Positions 1-7,165 of a stretch of DNA of 21,129 nt are shown in pieces; the first letter of the stretch is position 1; each line of letters opens with the position of its first letter. The stretch comes from an uncultured Lachnospiraceae bacterium. Its GTDB lineage: Bacteria; Bacillota; Clostridia; Lachnospirales; Lachnospiraceae. The translations under genes were made by a program, and so were the position numbers. The stretch covers positions 1 to 21,129 of the forward strand of contig CAKSAI010000018.1 of the NCBI GenBank assembly GCA_934434905.1, written 5' to 3'. The notes beneath the pieces are model-generated. The model did no database searches and had not been told where the DNA came from. It saw nothing but the letters and a program-made list of their open reading frames with translations.

Positions 1-1587
1 TTACCGCCGATGTTAATGATGTTTTCCACGATGGAGACCTTCAGCGTGATCTTGGAATTGCCCATGGAGCGGAACAATGCCGCACAGGAATTGTACAGTG
101 CCAGAAACGCAGATGTGTGTTTTCAGGTGTTGACAGATGTGAATTTAAAGGGTGGGGAGGAATGCAGCTTCTTGGCAGAAAATCTGGACTGTGAAGTGGT
201 CGGATATCAGCTGTTGCCTGCTCACGTGGAGGAGAACAGCAGCGCGACCTACCATACAACGTTGGATTATGACAGCGTGAAGGAGTTTGTTACAAGACAG
301 GCGCCTTTTGATGTATACGATATGACGCGCCCCTTAGAGAGCGGGATCCTTTTAGCTGGACGTGCAGCATTTTTCCTGCGGCTGAACGTGGAGGCTGATG
401 CAGCGCCGGGACTGCATCAGGGCAGGATAGCAATAAAGGCAGGAGAGGAACAGATAGTTCTGACGGTGTCTTTGAAAATATATCAGACGGTGATTCCGGA
501 GCTGAAGGACGCAGCCTTTCATATGACGAATTGGATTCATCTCCCGGCAGTAAAGAAGCTGCACCATGTAGAAATCAAGTCGGAAGAGTACTATAAGGTG
601 ATTCAAGAGTATGTGAGAAATCAGGTGGATATGCGGAGTGATTATCTGAAGATCCCCATGGGCGAACCGGTGAAAGACGAAGAAGGCAAGGTCATTGACT
701 TTGATTTTAGTCATGCAGCCGCGGTTGGAAATCTTGCTCTGGAATGCGGGATGATCTATCTGACGGGAGAATTTCCGGCAACCTGGTTAAAGTGGGATGA
801 TGCCAGTTTGTATTTGAATTGGGATCATGAGGTAGCCATAGGAACACTGGAGGGGTACCGTCAGCTGAAGCTATATTTCACCCGCGCATGGGAATGTGTT
901 TGCAAGAATCATTGGCAGAATTGCTATACCCAGAGCCTGACGGACGAACCGCAGTTTCGAAATCAGGCAGACTACCGTGCTCTGTCTGCCATTTGCCGTA
1001 AGTGCATGCCAGGAATCACGATTCTTGAAGCAGTGGAAACTACTGATATTGCCGGTGCACTGGATATTTGGGCAGTTAAGCAGGCTACTTATGAGAAATA
1101 TATCGATATCTACCGCACACTGCAGGATATGGGCGAGGAAATGATGATTTATTCCTGCGGATTTCCGGCAGGAGCCATGATGAATCGAGTTATCGATCTG
1201 CCACTGGTGGTAAGTCGTCTGTTTATGTGGGTGTGCTATCATTATCACTGCCACGGTTTCCTGCATTTTGGATATGGAGAGCATAACGACGAGATCGAAG
1301 GAAGCACTTGCCTGCGCGTCAAAGAAGGTGTGACGCTTCCACCGGGAGACGCCTTTATCGTATATCCGGCTAAGGATAACCCTTATGGGGTATGGTACAG
1401 TATACGGGGACATCACCAGCGACTGGGAGCCGTCGACCACGAGCTGTTCTGTATGCTGGAAAAGAAGTATTCTTTCGAAAAGGCAGACGAGCTGATTACA
1501 CGCTGCTGTCGGGGATTTGAGGATTACCAGACAGATACGGAACTGGTAGAGAATATACGCCATAGCGTACTGGAACTGTTGGGCTAG
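1..1587 (+). CDS. DUF4091 domain protein, putative glycoside hydrolase (5' end probably cut by window edge)
   Basis: The reading frame is open from base 1. The first ATG is at 10, but no ribosome binding site fits in front of it, so the true start may lie upstream; residue numbers below count from that ATG (525 codons). The middle has a TDEP motif with D312-E313, a typical acidic pair of TIM-barrel glycosidases. The C-terminal third has the pattern that made me call DUF4091: an N-R-hydrophobic-DLP stretch, then GFLHFGYG, then a YPA...YSIRG segment with a terminal helical tail. Known DUF4091 proteins are about 550 residues and occur beside glycan-degrading enzymes; substrates are mostly undefined. 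No signal peptide is visible, although a missing N-terminus could hide one. It lies 42 bp before the esterase gene and is probably in the same operon. The family is fairly sure; the glycosidase activity is inferred. Confidence 0.8.
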   Translation, partial: LPPMLMMFSTMETFSVILELPMERNNAAQELYSARNADVCFQVLTDVNLKGGEECSFLAENLDCEVVGYQLLPAHVEENSSATYHTTLDYDSVKEFVTRQAPFDVYDMTRPLESGILLAGRAAFFLRLNVEADAAPGLHQGRIAIKAGEEQIVLTVSLKIYQTVIPELKDAAFHMTNWIHLPAVKKLHHVEIKSEEYYKVIQEYVRNQVDMRSDYLKIPMGEPVKDEEGKVIDFDFSHAAAVGNLALECGMIYLTGEFPATWLKWDDASLYLNWDHEVAIGTLEGYRQLKLYFTRAWECVCKNHWQNCYTQSLTDEPQFRNQADYRALSAICRKCMPGITILEAVETTDIAGALDIWAVKQATYEKYIDIYRTLQDMGEEMMIYSCGFPAGAMMNRVIDLPLVVSRLFMWVCYHYHCHGFLHFGYGEHNDEIEGSTCLRVKEGVTLPPGDAFIVYPAKDNPYGVWYSIRGHHQRLGAVDHELFCMLEKKYSFEKADELITRCCRGFEDYQTDTELVENIRHSVLELLG

Positions 1588-1629
1588 AAAAACAGTGATT
1601 AAGAAAGATTCTTGTTAGAGGAGGTAATT

Positions 1630-2439
1630 ATGAGTATGACAATGGAGCAGCTGATCGGAGTGGATGAGAAGGAACTTCCACTGGAGAATATTGTAAGTGA
1701 CGGTGGGTACTGCGGAATCTTCCGTACGATTGCCTGTGTAGGAGACAGCCTGTCATCCGGAGAATTTGAAGCAACTGACGAAGAAGGTAAGACAACCTTC
1801 CATGATATGTTTGACTATTCCTGGGGGCAGTATCTTGCTCGTATGGCAGGCTGCAAGGTCTATAATTTTTCCAGGGGCGGTATGACAGCGAAAGAATACT
1901 GCGACAGCTTTGCCAAGACGAATAATTTCTGGAGTCCGAAGCTGGCGGCACAGGCTTATATCTTGGCACTGGGAGTAAATGACATACACGGACAGGAGCA
2001 GCCTGTAGGCAGTATCGCAGATATCTGTGATGAGGATCCGGAACAGAACGCAGATACCTTTGCAGGGTATTATTCCAGAATTATTCAGCGATACAAGAAG
2101 ATTGAGCCGGAGGCTCGATTTTTTCTGATGACTATGCCGGCCTTGAAGGGGGATCAGAAGCATTACAAAGAGGATGAGGAACATTCCGCACTTTTGTATA
2201 AGATGGCAGAGCATTTTTCAAATACCTATGTGCTGGATATACGCAAATACGGACCAAGGTACGATGATGAAGCGTTTTGCAGAAAATTTCTAATGGGACA
2301 CATGACGCCCACCGGATATGTACTCACCGCCAGAATGGTGGCTTCTTATATCGATTATATTATCCGCCATCACATGGAGGATTTCAGACAGGTAGGTTTT
2401 ATCGGAACACCGTTCCGGAATACGAAGGATGTTTTGTAA
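1630..2439 (+). CDS. SGNH/GDSL-family hydrolase, putative carbohydrate esterase
   Basis: A 269-residue protein when started at the ATG at 1630, which has GAGGAGG 6 bases upstream. A TTG at 1612 is also in frame but would contain that ribosome binding site in its coding sequence. Block I is VGDSLSSG with the nucleophile Ser40; block III is GVND with Asn117; the C-terminal catalytic His is probably His224 in GHMTPTGY. The usual Asp three residues before that His is replaced by Leu221, so the site may work as a Ser-His dyad or use another acid. No signal peptide is visible, so it is predicted cytoplasmic. In polysaccharide loci such enzymes often remove acetyl groups from sugars; a role in deacetylating imported oligosaccharides is inferred from the neighbours. 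The family call is strong and the substrate is unknown. Confidence 0.88.
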   Translation: MSMTMEQLIGVDEKELPLENIVSDGGYCGIFRTIACVGDSLSSGEFEATDEEGKTTFHDMFDYSWGQYLARMAGCKVYNFSRGGMTAKEYCDSFAKTNNFWSPKLAAQAYILALGVNDIHGQEQPVGSIADICDEDPEQNADTFAGYYSRIIQRYKKIEPEARFFLMTMPALKGDQKHYKEDEEHSALLYKMAEHFSNTYVLDIRKYGPRYDDEAFCRKFLMGHMTPTGYVLTARMVASYIDYIIRHHMEDFRQVGFIGTPFRNTKDVL

Positions 2440-2457
2440 ATATGGGGGGATGTAGCA

Positions 2458-3207
2458 GTGTATCGTGTAATGGTTGTGGAAGATGAGGTAATTGTCAGAG
2501 ACTGGCTAAAGAAACGTGTGGGATGGGCGGACTGTGGCCTTACGGTCTGCGCTGAGGCTGCCAATGGGCAGGAGGCGCTCCTGCTGTATGAAAGGGAGCG
2601 ACCGGATATTATTCTGACAGATATACGAATCCCTATGATGGATGGGATCACATTGTTGAGCAAGGTGCGCCAGCAGGATAAACGGGTGCGTTTTCTGATC
2701 CTGACCTGTCTGGATGAGTTTGCGCTGGTGCAACAGTCCGTACAGCTGGAGGTCACCAGTTATATTCTTAAGCTGACCTCGGAGCCGGAGGAGATTGAAC
2801 GCGAGCTGCAAAGAGCCAGGGATTGGCTAATAGAGTATGATGGCAATGTGAAGCCGGAACCGGAAAAGAATAAGGAAATCCCGAATCGGAGATTTACTGC
2901 GGCAATAAGCTATCTTGAGGAGCATTATGCGGATAACGTATCCCTGCTCCAGGTGGCTGAGGCGGTTGGGGTTACACCCGGATATCTTGGAAAAATGTTT
3001 TTAAAGTATCATGGTTCTACCTTCACAGATGAACTGAACCGTATTCGTATCCGGGAGGCCAAGCGCCAAATGGCGAATGTGTCCTGCAGAATCTATGAGG
3101 TGGCAGAACAGGTAGGCTTTGCTAATATATCATATTTTTTCCGGGTTTTTAAGAAGTATGAAGGCTGTACACCCCGAGAATATTATGAGCGGATCGGGAG
3201 GGAATGA
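2458..3207 (+). CDS. YesN-like response regulator, REC plus AraC-type DNA-binding domain
   Basis: A 249-residue regulator starting at GTG (2458) behind a G-rich ribosome binding site (about 2444-2450). Residues 1-120 form a receiver domain: acidic pocket E8-D9, phospho-acceptor D55 in LTDIRIPMMDG, switch Thr83, and Lys105. The residue after Lys105 is Leu where most receivers have Pro. Residues about 145-249 are an AraC/XylS helix-turn-helix pair, with the second motif around VAEQVGFANISYFFRVFKK and the typical terminal TPREYY. It overlaps the kinase gene by 4 bp, so the two are a cognate pair of the YesM/YesN type that usually activates adjacent sugar ABC importers. It is compact: it lacks the long linker found in ~500-residue relatives. 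A likely target is the promoter region at 4971-5215. Confidence 0.93.
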   Translation: MYRVMVVEDEVIVRDWLKKRVGWADCGLTVCAEAANGQEALLLYERERPDIILTDIRIPMMDGITLLSKVRQQDKRVRFLILTCLDEFALVQQSVQLEVTSYILKLTSEPEEIERELQRARDWLIEYDGNVKPEPEKNKEIPNRRFTAAISYLEEHYADNVSLLQVAEAVGVTPGYLGKMFLKYHGSTFTDELNRIRIREAKRQMANVSCRIYEVAEQVGFANISYFFRVFKKYEGCTPREYYERIGRE

Positions 3208-4970
3208 TGATTGGTGCTATCCATAAGAAAGCGTTCAAAAGTATACAGACAAAGTTCGTGATATCCTTTGTCATAGGTGCTATGGCTACGCTTCTTGTTG
3301 CGATGCTTGTGGGTTATGCAGGTATTAATACTGTATATAAGGAAATCAGCAGACAAACCATGAACGCTGAACTGGAACAGGTAGCAGGAGAGATTGATAT
3401 GCTTCTGTCAGAGACAGAGCGACTGATTGCCTCCCGTGTCATGCTTCCGAAGTCTGTGGAGAAGCTTGCCGGGAGGGACAAGCTGTCTGTTCCTGATTTC
3501 GTCTATGCGGTGCTGAATGTGAGAGAAGAGTTTGATAATATCAGCGAGAGTTTTGAACACATAGATTCTCTGTATCTTTATGTGACAGAGGATTGGTTTC
3601 TGGGGATGTCGCATACCAGCACAAAGCTACTTTATGAGAAGAAGGAGTGGCCGGAAGAAAGGATTACCAGTCTCCTTAAAACTGCAGATATTTCAAGCAG
3701 GTACGCAGGTGCAAAGGCAGAAGAATTTCCTCTTGATATGCAAGAACCTGCCTGCCTGATGATGTACCGCAGTATCAATACCAGATATGGAAAATGTGCT
3801 TATGCTGTGAATGTCAGGGAAAGCGCTCTTAGGGAGCGCTATTCCGGTCTGAGTAAAGATGCTGTACGAACAGTATGGATTGTGGATATGGAGGGGCAGA
3901 TTCTCTCGGCTGTGGATAAGAAGGAACTTGGAAATAAGCTGGCATTGCTGGACGAGTCAGAACTGACAGAACCTGGGATGCTGTTGAGGGAGGGGATGGT
4001 CGTAAATTACAGGCCGCTTACTGAGTATGGAATTGTTATTGTCAGCGCAATGCCTGCCTCTATCTATACGGAGGGGCTTATTGGTATCCGAAACAGTCTT
4101 TTTGTTGTATTTGTGTTTGGTATGACAGCTGTCTCTGTATTTTTCGTGTATTGGATCAGGAAACGTCTTACACCTATCGGAAGGCTTCGAGAAGGGATGA
4201 AAATGGCCGGACAGGGAGATTACGACCATCCGTTGCCGGTTACTGGGGAAGATGAGTTGTCAGAGTTGGCAAGATATTACAACCACATGCTGGAAGATTT
4301 GAAGGGGTTATCAGAAAGACAGGAGCAGACGGCCGCAGAACTGCGGGAGCGGGAAATGGCAATGCTCCGAAATGAGATCAATCCACATTTTCTGTACAAC
4401 ACTCTGAATACCGTCAAATGCATGGCAGAACTGGAGGGAAATGAGGATATTGCCCGTTGCGTCAAAGCATTGGGAGGAATGATTGCGCCGCTCTATAAGA
4501 CCAAGGGAGCACTTTGGACTCTGGAAGAGGAAATAAAGCTGGTGGAGAAGTATATAGAGATTATGAATGTACGATACGGAAACGGAATCCGTTGTATGGA
4601 GCATATCCCAAAAGAATTGCTGAACAAAGAGGTACTACGTTTTATTCTTCAGCCTATCATCGAGAATTCTATACTTCACGGCTTTGCAAGCTCTGCATAT
4701 TCAGGGAGGATTTTTGTGACGGCCCGGCAGGAGAAGAAATTTCTGGTTCTCTCTGTAGAGGATGATGGTGAAGGAATCCCGGAGGAAGAGCTTGCAGAAT
4801 ATAATGATTCTCTGAAAAACGGAATCAAGGCAAATGGAATAGGGATGATGAATGTATGCAGACGCATTATCTTGCAGTACGGGGAGGCATATGGCATACA
4901 TCTTGAGAGATCAGGATACGGGGGATTATGCGTACAAATATGGCTTCCAGAGGAGGATATAATGTCATAA
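3204..4970 (+). CDS. YesM-like sensor histidine kinase
   Basis: A 588-residue membrane kinase whose ATG overlaps the regulator stop codon (ATGA); another ATG lies at 3207. One transmembrane segment is at about 18-38 and a second at about 292-317, enclosing a ~250-residue extracytoplasmic sensor region of the Cache-like size seen in this family. A HAMP linker follows (about 318-370). The His_kinase domain has NPHFLYNTLN with the phospho-acceptor His395, the N box with Asn488 in QPIIENS, the G1 box DDGEGIP and a G2 box GIGMMNV, so it appears catalytically complete. Known relatives sense extracellular saccharides, directly or through a loaded binding protein, and phosphorylate an AraC-type partner. 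The ligand here cannot be read from the sequence, but the neighbours suggest an oligosaccharide. Confidence 0.93.
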   Translation: MMIGAIHKKAFKSIQTKFVISFVIGAMATLLVAMLVGYAGINTVYKEISRQTMNAELEQVAGEIDMLLSETERLIASRVMLPKSVEKLAGRDKLSVPDFVYAVLNVREEFDNISESFEHIDSLYLYVTEDWFLGMSHTSTKLLYEKKEWPEERITSLLKTADISSRYAGAKAEEFPLDMQEPACLMMYRSINTRYGKCAYAVNVRESALRERYSGLSKDAVRTVWIVDMEGQILSAVDKKELGNKLALLDESELTEPGMLLREGMVVNYRPLTEYGIVIVSAMPASIYTEGLIGIRNSLFVVFVFGMTAVSVFFVYWIRKRLTPIGRLREGMKMAGQGDYDHPLPVTGEDELSELARYYNHMLEDLKGLSERQEQTAAELREREMAMLRNEINPHFLYNTLNTVKCMAELEGNEDIARCVKALGGMIAPLYKTKGALWTLEEEIKLVEKYIEIMNVRYGNGIRCMEHIPKELLNKEVLRFILQPIIENSILHGFASSAYSGRIFVTARQEKKFLVLSVEDDGEGIPEEELAEYNDSLKNGIKANGIGMMNVCRRIILQYGEAYGIHLERSGYGGLCVQIWLPEEDIMS

Positions 4971-5017
4971 ACAGACACAGGGAGAATGAAGCAGAACCAA
5001 AAGTGCGGATAAGTGAA

Positions 5018-5056
5018 GAAAAGTACTGTTCTGTACACAAAAAAGCCGAAAAGTAC
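5018..5056 (+). repeat. 9-bp direct repeat, candidate regulator binding site
   Basis: GAAAAGTAC occurs perfectly at 5018-5026 and 5048-5056, a 30-bp period of about three helical turns, so both copies face the same side of the DNA. A related CTGTAC lies at 5031-5036, giving three GTAC cores at 10- and 20-bp spacing. AraC-type regulators commonly bind direct repeats just upstream of the promoter, and such a regulator is encoded two genes upstream. Assignment to that regulator is inference; a chance repeat in A-rich DNA is possible. Confidence 0.35.
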
Positions 5057-5066
5057 ATAATTGCAA

Positions 5067-5150
5067 TTGAAAAGAAAGTGTTGATTTTTATTATATACTG
5101 GAAATGTTTCCGGATATATAATAAATATAGGGTGTGACATATATAATAAT
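5067..5150 (+). promoter_or_regulatory. Candidate promoter region of the importer operon, with duplicated TATAAT boxes
   Basis: This lies in the 245-bp gap between the kinase and permease genes. Two perfect TATAAT boxes (5117-5122 and 5142-5147) sit in an 11-bp direct repeat, ATATATAATAA, at 5114-5124 and 5139-5149. Neither has a good -35 box at 16-18 bp, as expected of activator-dependent promoters. Upstream, TTGAAA (5067-5072) is followed by TATACT (5094-5099), but their 21-bp spacer is too long for an ordinary promoter. I see no terminator with a T-run in this gap, so read-through from the upstream genes is possible. The exact start site is not decided by the sequence. Confidence 0.4.
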
Positions 5151-5215
5151 TAAATGATAAAGCGCACCAATAGAATCACTATATTGTTGAAAATGTACAA
5201 GGAGGATGAACTGTG

Positions 5216-6139
5216 ATGCAGGAAAGTACTGCGAGAAAAAGAAAAAAGCATAAGCGTTCCGACTGGAAACTGACTGCTATGGCACTACCTATGGTGCTGT
5301 TTACTTTCCTTATGAAGTATGTACCGATGTTTGGATGGGGGATAGCTTTTACGAATTACCGTCCGGGCAAGAGACTGGAAACACTGGAATTTGTTGGCTT
5401 GAAATATTTTAAGCTGATTGCTTATTACTGGGATGATATCTCCCATGCTCTATGCAATACGCTGGGTCTGAGCCTGCTCCAGTTCAGTACGGTTGTGCTG
5501 CCGATGATATTTGCTGTTTGCATCAGTGAGTTTCGTCACAGCAGGTTAAAGAAGATTACGCAGAGTCTTGTTACCATACCGAACTTCATAGGATGGGTAA
5601 TCGTATATTCTATGATGTTTTCGTTGTTTTCCACAAACGGGCTGATAAACACACAGCTTCTGAAGGCAGGACTTATTGATACGCCAACCAATTTGCTGGG
5701 AGATGCGGATATGTCCTGGGGACTGATGACGATTCTGGATATCTGGAAAGGCATGGGATGGGGATCCATCATCTATCTGGCTTCCATTTCCGGAATTGAT
5801 GACTCACTGTATGAAGCTGCCAAGATAGACGGCGCCGGACGGCTGGCACGTGTTATACATATTACAGTGCCGGGACTTCTTCCTGTGCTTGTCGTACAGA
5901 TGGTTCTCAGTATAGGGAATATATTGACGAACAATTTTGAAAAGCTGCTATTATTCTCGAATTCTCTGACTATGGACAAGCTGGAGGTGTTGGATATCTT
6001 TACATACCGGGTAGGTATGCTGACACAGGATTATGCTTTTGCTACAGCAGTCGGAATACTTAGATCCATTGCAAGTATTACCCTTGTTTTAGTGACGAAT
6101 GCAATAGCGAAAAAAGTGAGAGGAGAGGCAGTCATATGA
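5216..6139 (+). CDS. Carbohydrate ABC transporter permease, LplB/YteP type
   Basis: About 307 residues with roughly six hydrophobic segments, the first at about 18-38 after a very basic N-terminus. The cytoplasmic EAA loop, which contacts the ATPase, is EAAKIDGAGR at about residue 200, followed by a VPGLLPV segment. This is the inner-membrane pore subunit of a CUT1-type sugar importer, in the group that includes Bacillus LplB and YteP. AAGGAGG lies upstream; the ATG at 5216 is used here, but a GTG at 5213 is 7 bases from GGAGG and equally plausible. It overlaps the next permease by 4 bp, so the two are translated together. Relatives import oligosaccharides, including pectin-derived ones; the substrate here is not established. 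Confidence 0.93.
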   Translation: MQESTARKRKKHKRSDWKLTAMALPMVLFTFLMKYVPMFGWGIAFTNYRPGKRLETLEFVGLKYFKLIAYYWDDISHALCNTLGLSLLQFSTVVLPMIFAVCISEFRHSRLKKITQSLVTIPNFIGWVIVYSMMFSLFSTNGLINTQLLKAGLIDTPTNLLGDADMSWGLMTILDIWKGMGWGSIIYLASISGIDDSLYEAAKIDGAGRLARVIHITVPGLLPVLVVQMVLSIGNILTNNFEKLLLFSNSLTMDKLEVLDIFTYRVGMLTQDYAFATAVGILRSIASITLVLVTNAIAKKVRGEAVI

Positions 6140-7083
6140 ACTGGAGCAGAACGAAAGAAACTGTGTCACAGAAAGGCGGACACAGCCACAGCAACAGAAT
6201 CAAGGAGAAGAGGACGGTATCAGGAACCATTTTTGATATATGCAACTATGCGTTTATGATGTTGTTTGCGTTTGTATGTTGCTACCCTTTTTATTACATA
6301 GTGATTTATTCCTTATCCAATCCGAATCTGGCATCGGATATCGTATTTCTGCCAAGGGGATTTACACTGCGCAATTATCTGGATGTAATCAGGCTGGATG
6401 GACTCGGACAGGCGGCACTGATTTCTGTCGGGAGAACGGTGCTGGGTACCGCCCTGGCGGTGATAAGCAATTCCTTCTGTGCATATCTGATGACAAAGCG
6501 GAATATGCCAGGACGTAAGTTGATCTACCGATTTCTGATTGTGACGCTGTATCTGGATTCCGGACTCATCCCATACTACCTGGTGATGAGGGCCTATGGC
6601 TTTACAAATAATTTTCTGTATTATATTGTTCCGGGCATGGTGTCAGTTCATAACATCATATTGATCAAGACGTATATGGAGTCAATACCGGAGTCCTTGG
6701 AGGAAAGCGCAAGAATCGATGGAGCGGGATATATGCGGTGCTGGTGGAATGTACTGATGCCTCTCTGCAAGCCCATATTGGCAACGATTGCTACCTTTGC
6801 GGCAGTAGGGCAGTGGAACTCATGGTTTGATTCCCATATCTACATGACAGATTCTAAGCTGTGGTCCCTGCAATATGTGCTGTATCGCTATTTGCAGAAG
6901 GCGCAGGCCCTTGCAGATGCCATCAGGGATCAGAGTTCCTATGAACTGAGTCAGTTAGTAATGACACCGGAAGCCGTGCGGATGACGATCACGGCACTGG
7001 TCACGCTGCCGATTCTGTTCGTATACCCCTTTGCTCAGCGTTATTTTATGAAAGGAATCATGATGGGAGCTGTGAAAGGCTGA
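6136..7083 (+). CDS. Carbohydrate ABC transporter permease, YtcP/LplC type
   Basis: A 315-residue second permease that begins inside the stop codon of the first (ATGA overlap). A polar, basic N-terminus of about 30 residues precedes the first membrane segment (about 36-58), where FVCCYPFYYIVIYSLSNP is typical of the MalG-like half. The EAA loop is EESARIDGAGY at about 189-199 and is followed by LMPLCKPI. The last residues, about RYFMKGIMMGAVKG, are the conserved end of the YtcP/LplC group. It pairs with the upstream permease to form the channel. No ATP-binding subunit is encoded in the window; relatives share a multitask ATPase such as MsmX, encoded elsewhere. Confidence 0.93.
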   Translation: MNWSRTKETVSQKGGHSHSNRIKEKRTVSGTIFDICNYAFMMLFAFVCCYPFYYIVIYSLSNPNLASDIVFLPRGFTLRNYLDVIRLDGLGQAALISVGRTVLGTALAVISNSFCAYLMTKRNMPGRKLIYRFLIVTLYLDSGLIPYYLVMRAYGFTNNFLYYIVPGMVSVHNIILIKTYMESIPESLEESARIDGAGYMRCWWNVLMPLCKPILATIATFAAVGQWNSWFDSHIYMTDSKLWSLQYVLYRYLQKAQALADAIRDQSSYELSQLVMTPEAVRMTITALVTLPILFVYPFAQRYFMKGIMMGAVKG

Positions 7084-7104
7084 CGATATTTAGAAATGAG
7101 AGCA

Positions 7105-7134
7105 TTGAGTAAGAAATGAGCAGTTTTATATAAA
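7105..7134 (+). promoter_or_regulatory. Possible internal promoter before the binding-protein gene
   Basis: TTGAGT (7105-7110) is followed after 16 bp by TATATA (7127-7132), or after 18 bp by TATAAA (7129-7134). It lies in the 82-bp gap between the permease and binding-protein genes, 30-odd bases before the ribosome binding site. An extra promoter here would give more binding protein than permease, which importers need. AT-rich DNA produces such matches by chance. Confidence 0.28.
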
Positions 7135-7165
7135 TAACCCATACAACCCTAAGGAGGAAGAGTAA

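Noticed and set aside
871..1563. 230-codon minus-strand open frame opposite the DUF4091 gene
   Set aside because: It is a shadow of a well-supported coding frame, its translation shows no domain pattern, and there is no ribosome binding site or spacing for a separate gene.
1612..1629. TTG at 1612 as the start of the SGNH hydrolase
   Set aside because: The extra residues are encoded by the ribosome binding site of the ATG at 1630, which is the better start.
4928..5137. 69-codon + strand frame starting in the kinase gene and running into the regulatory gap
   Set aside because: It has no ribosome binding site, is low-complexity Lys/Ile-rich and starts inside the kinase coding sequence.
5167..5186. 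Small hairpin CAATA...TATTG in the leader before the first permease
   Set aside because: The stem is only five A/T-rich pairs; this is expected by chance and does not support a riboswitch or attenuator.
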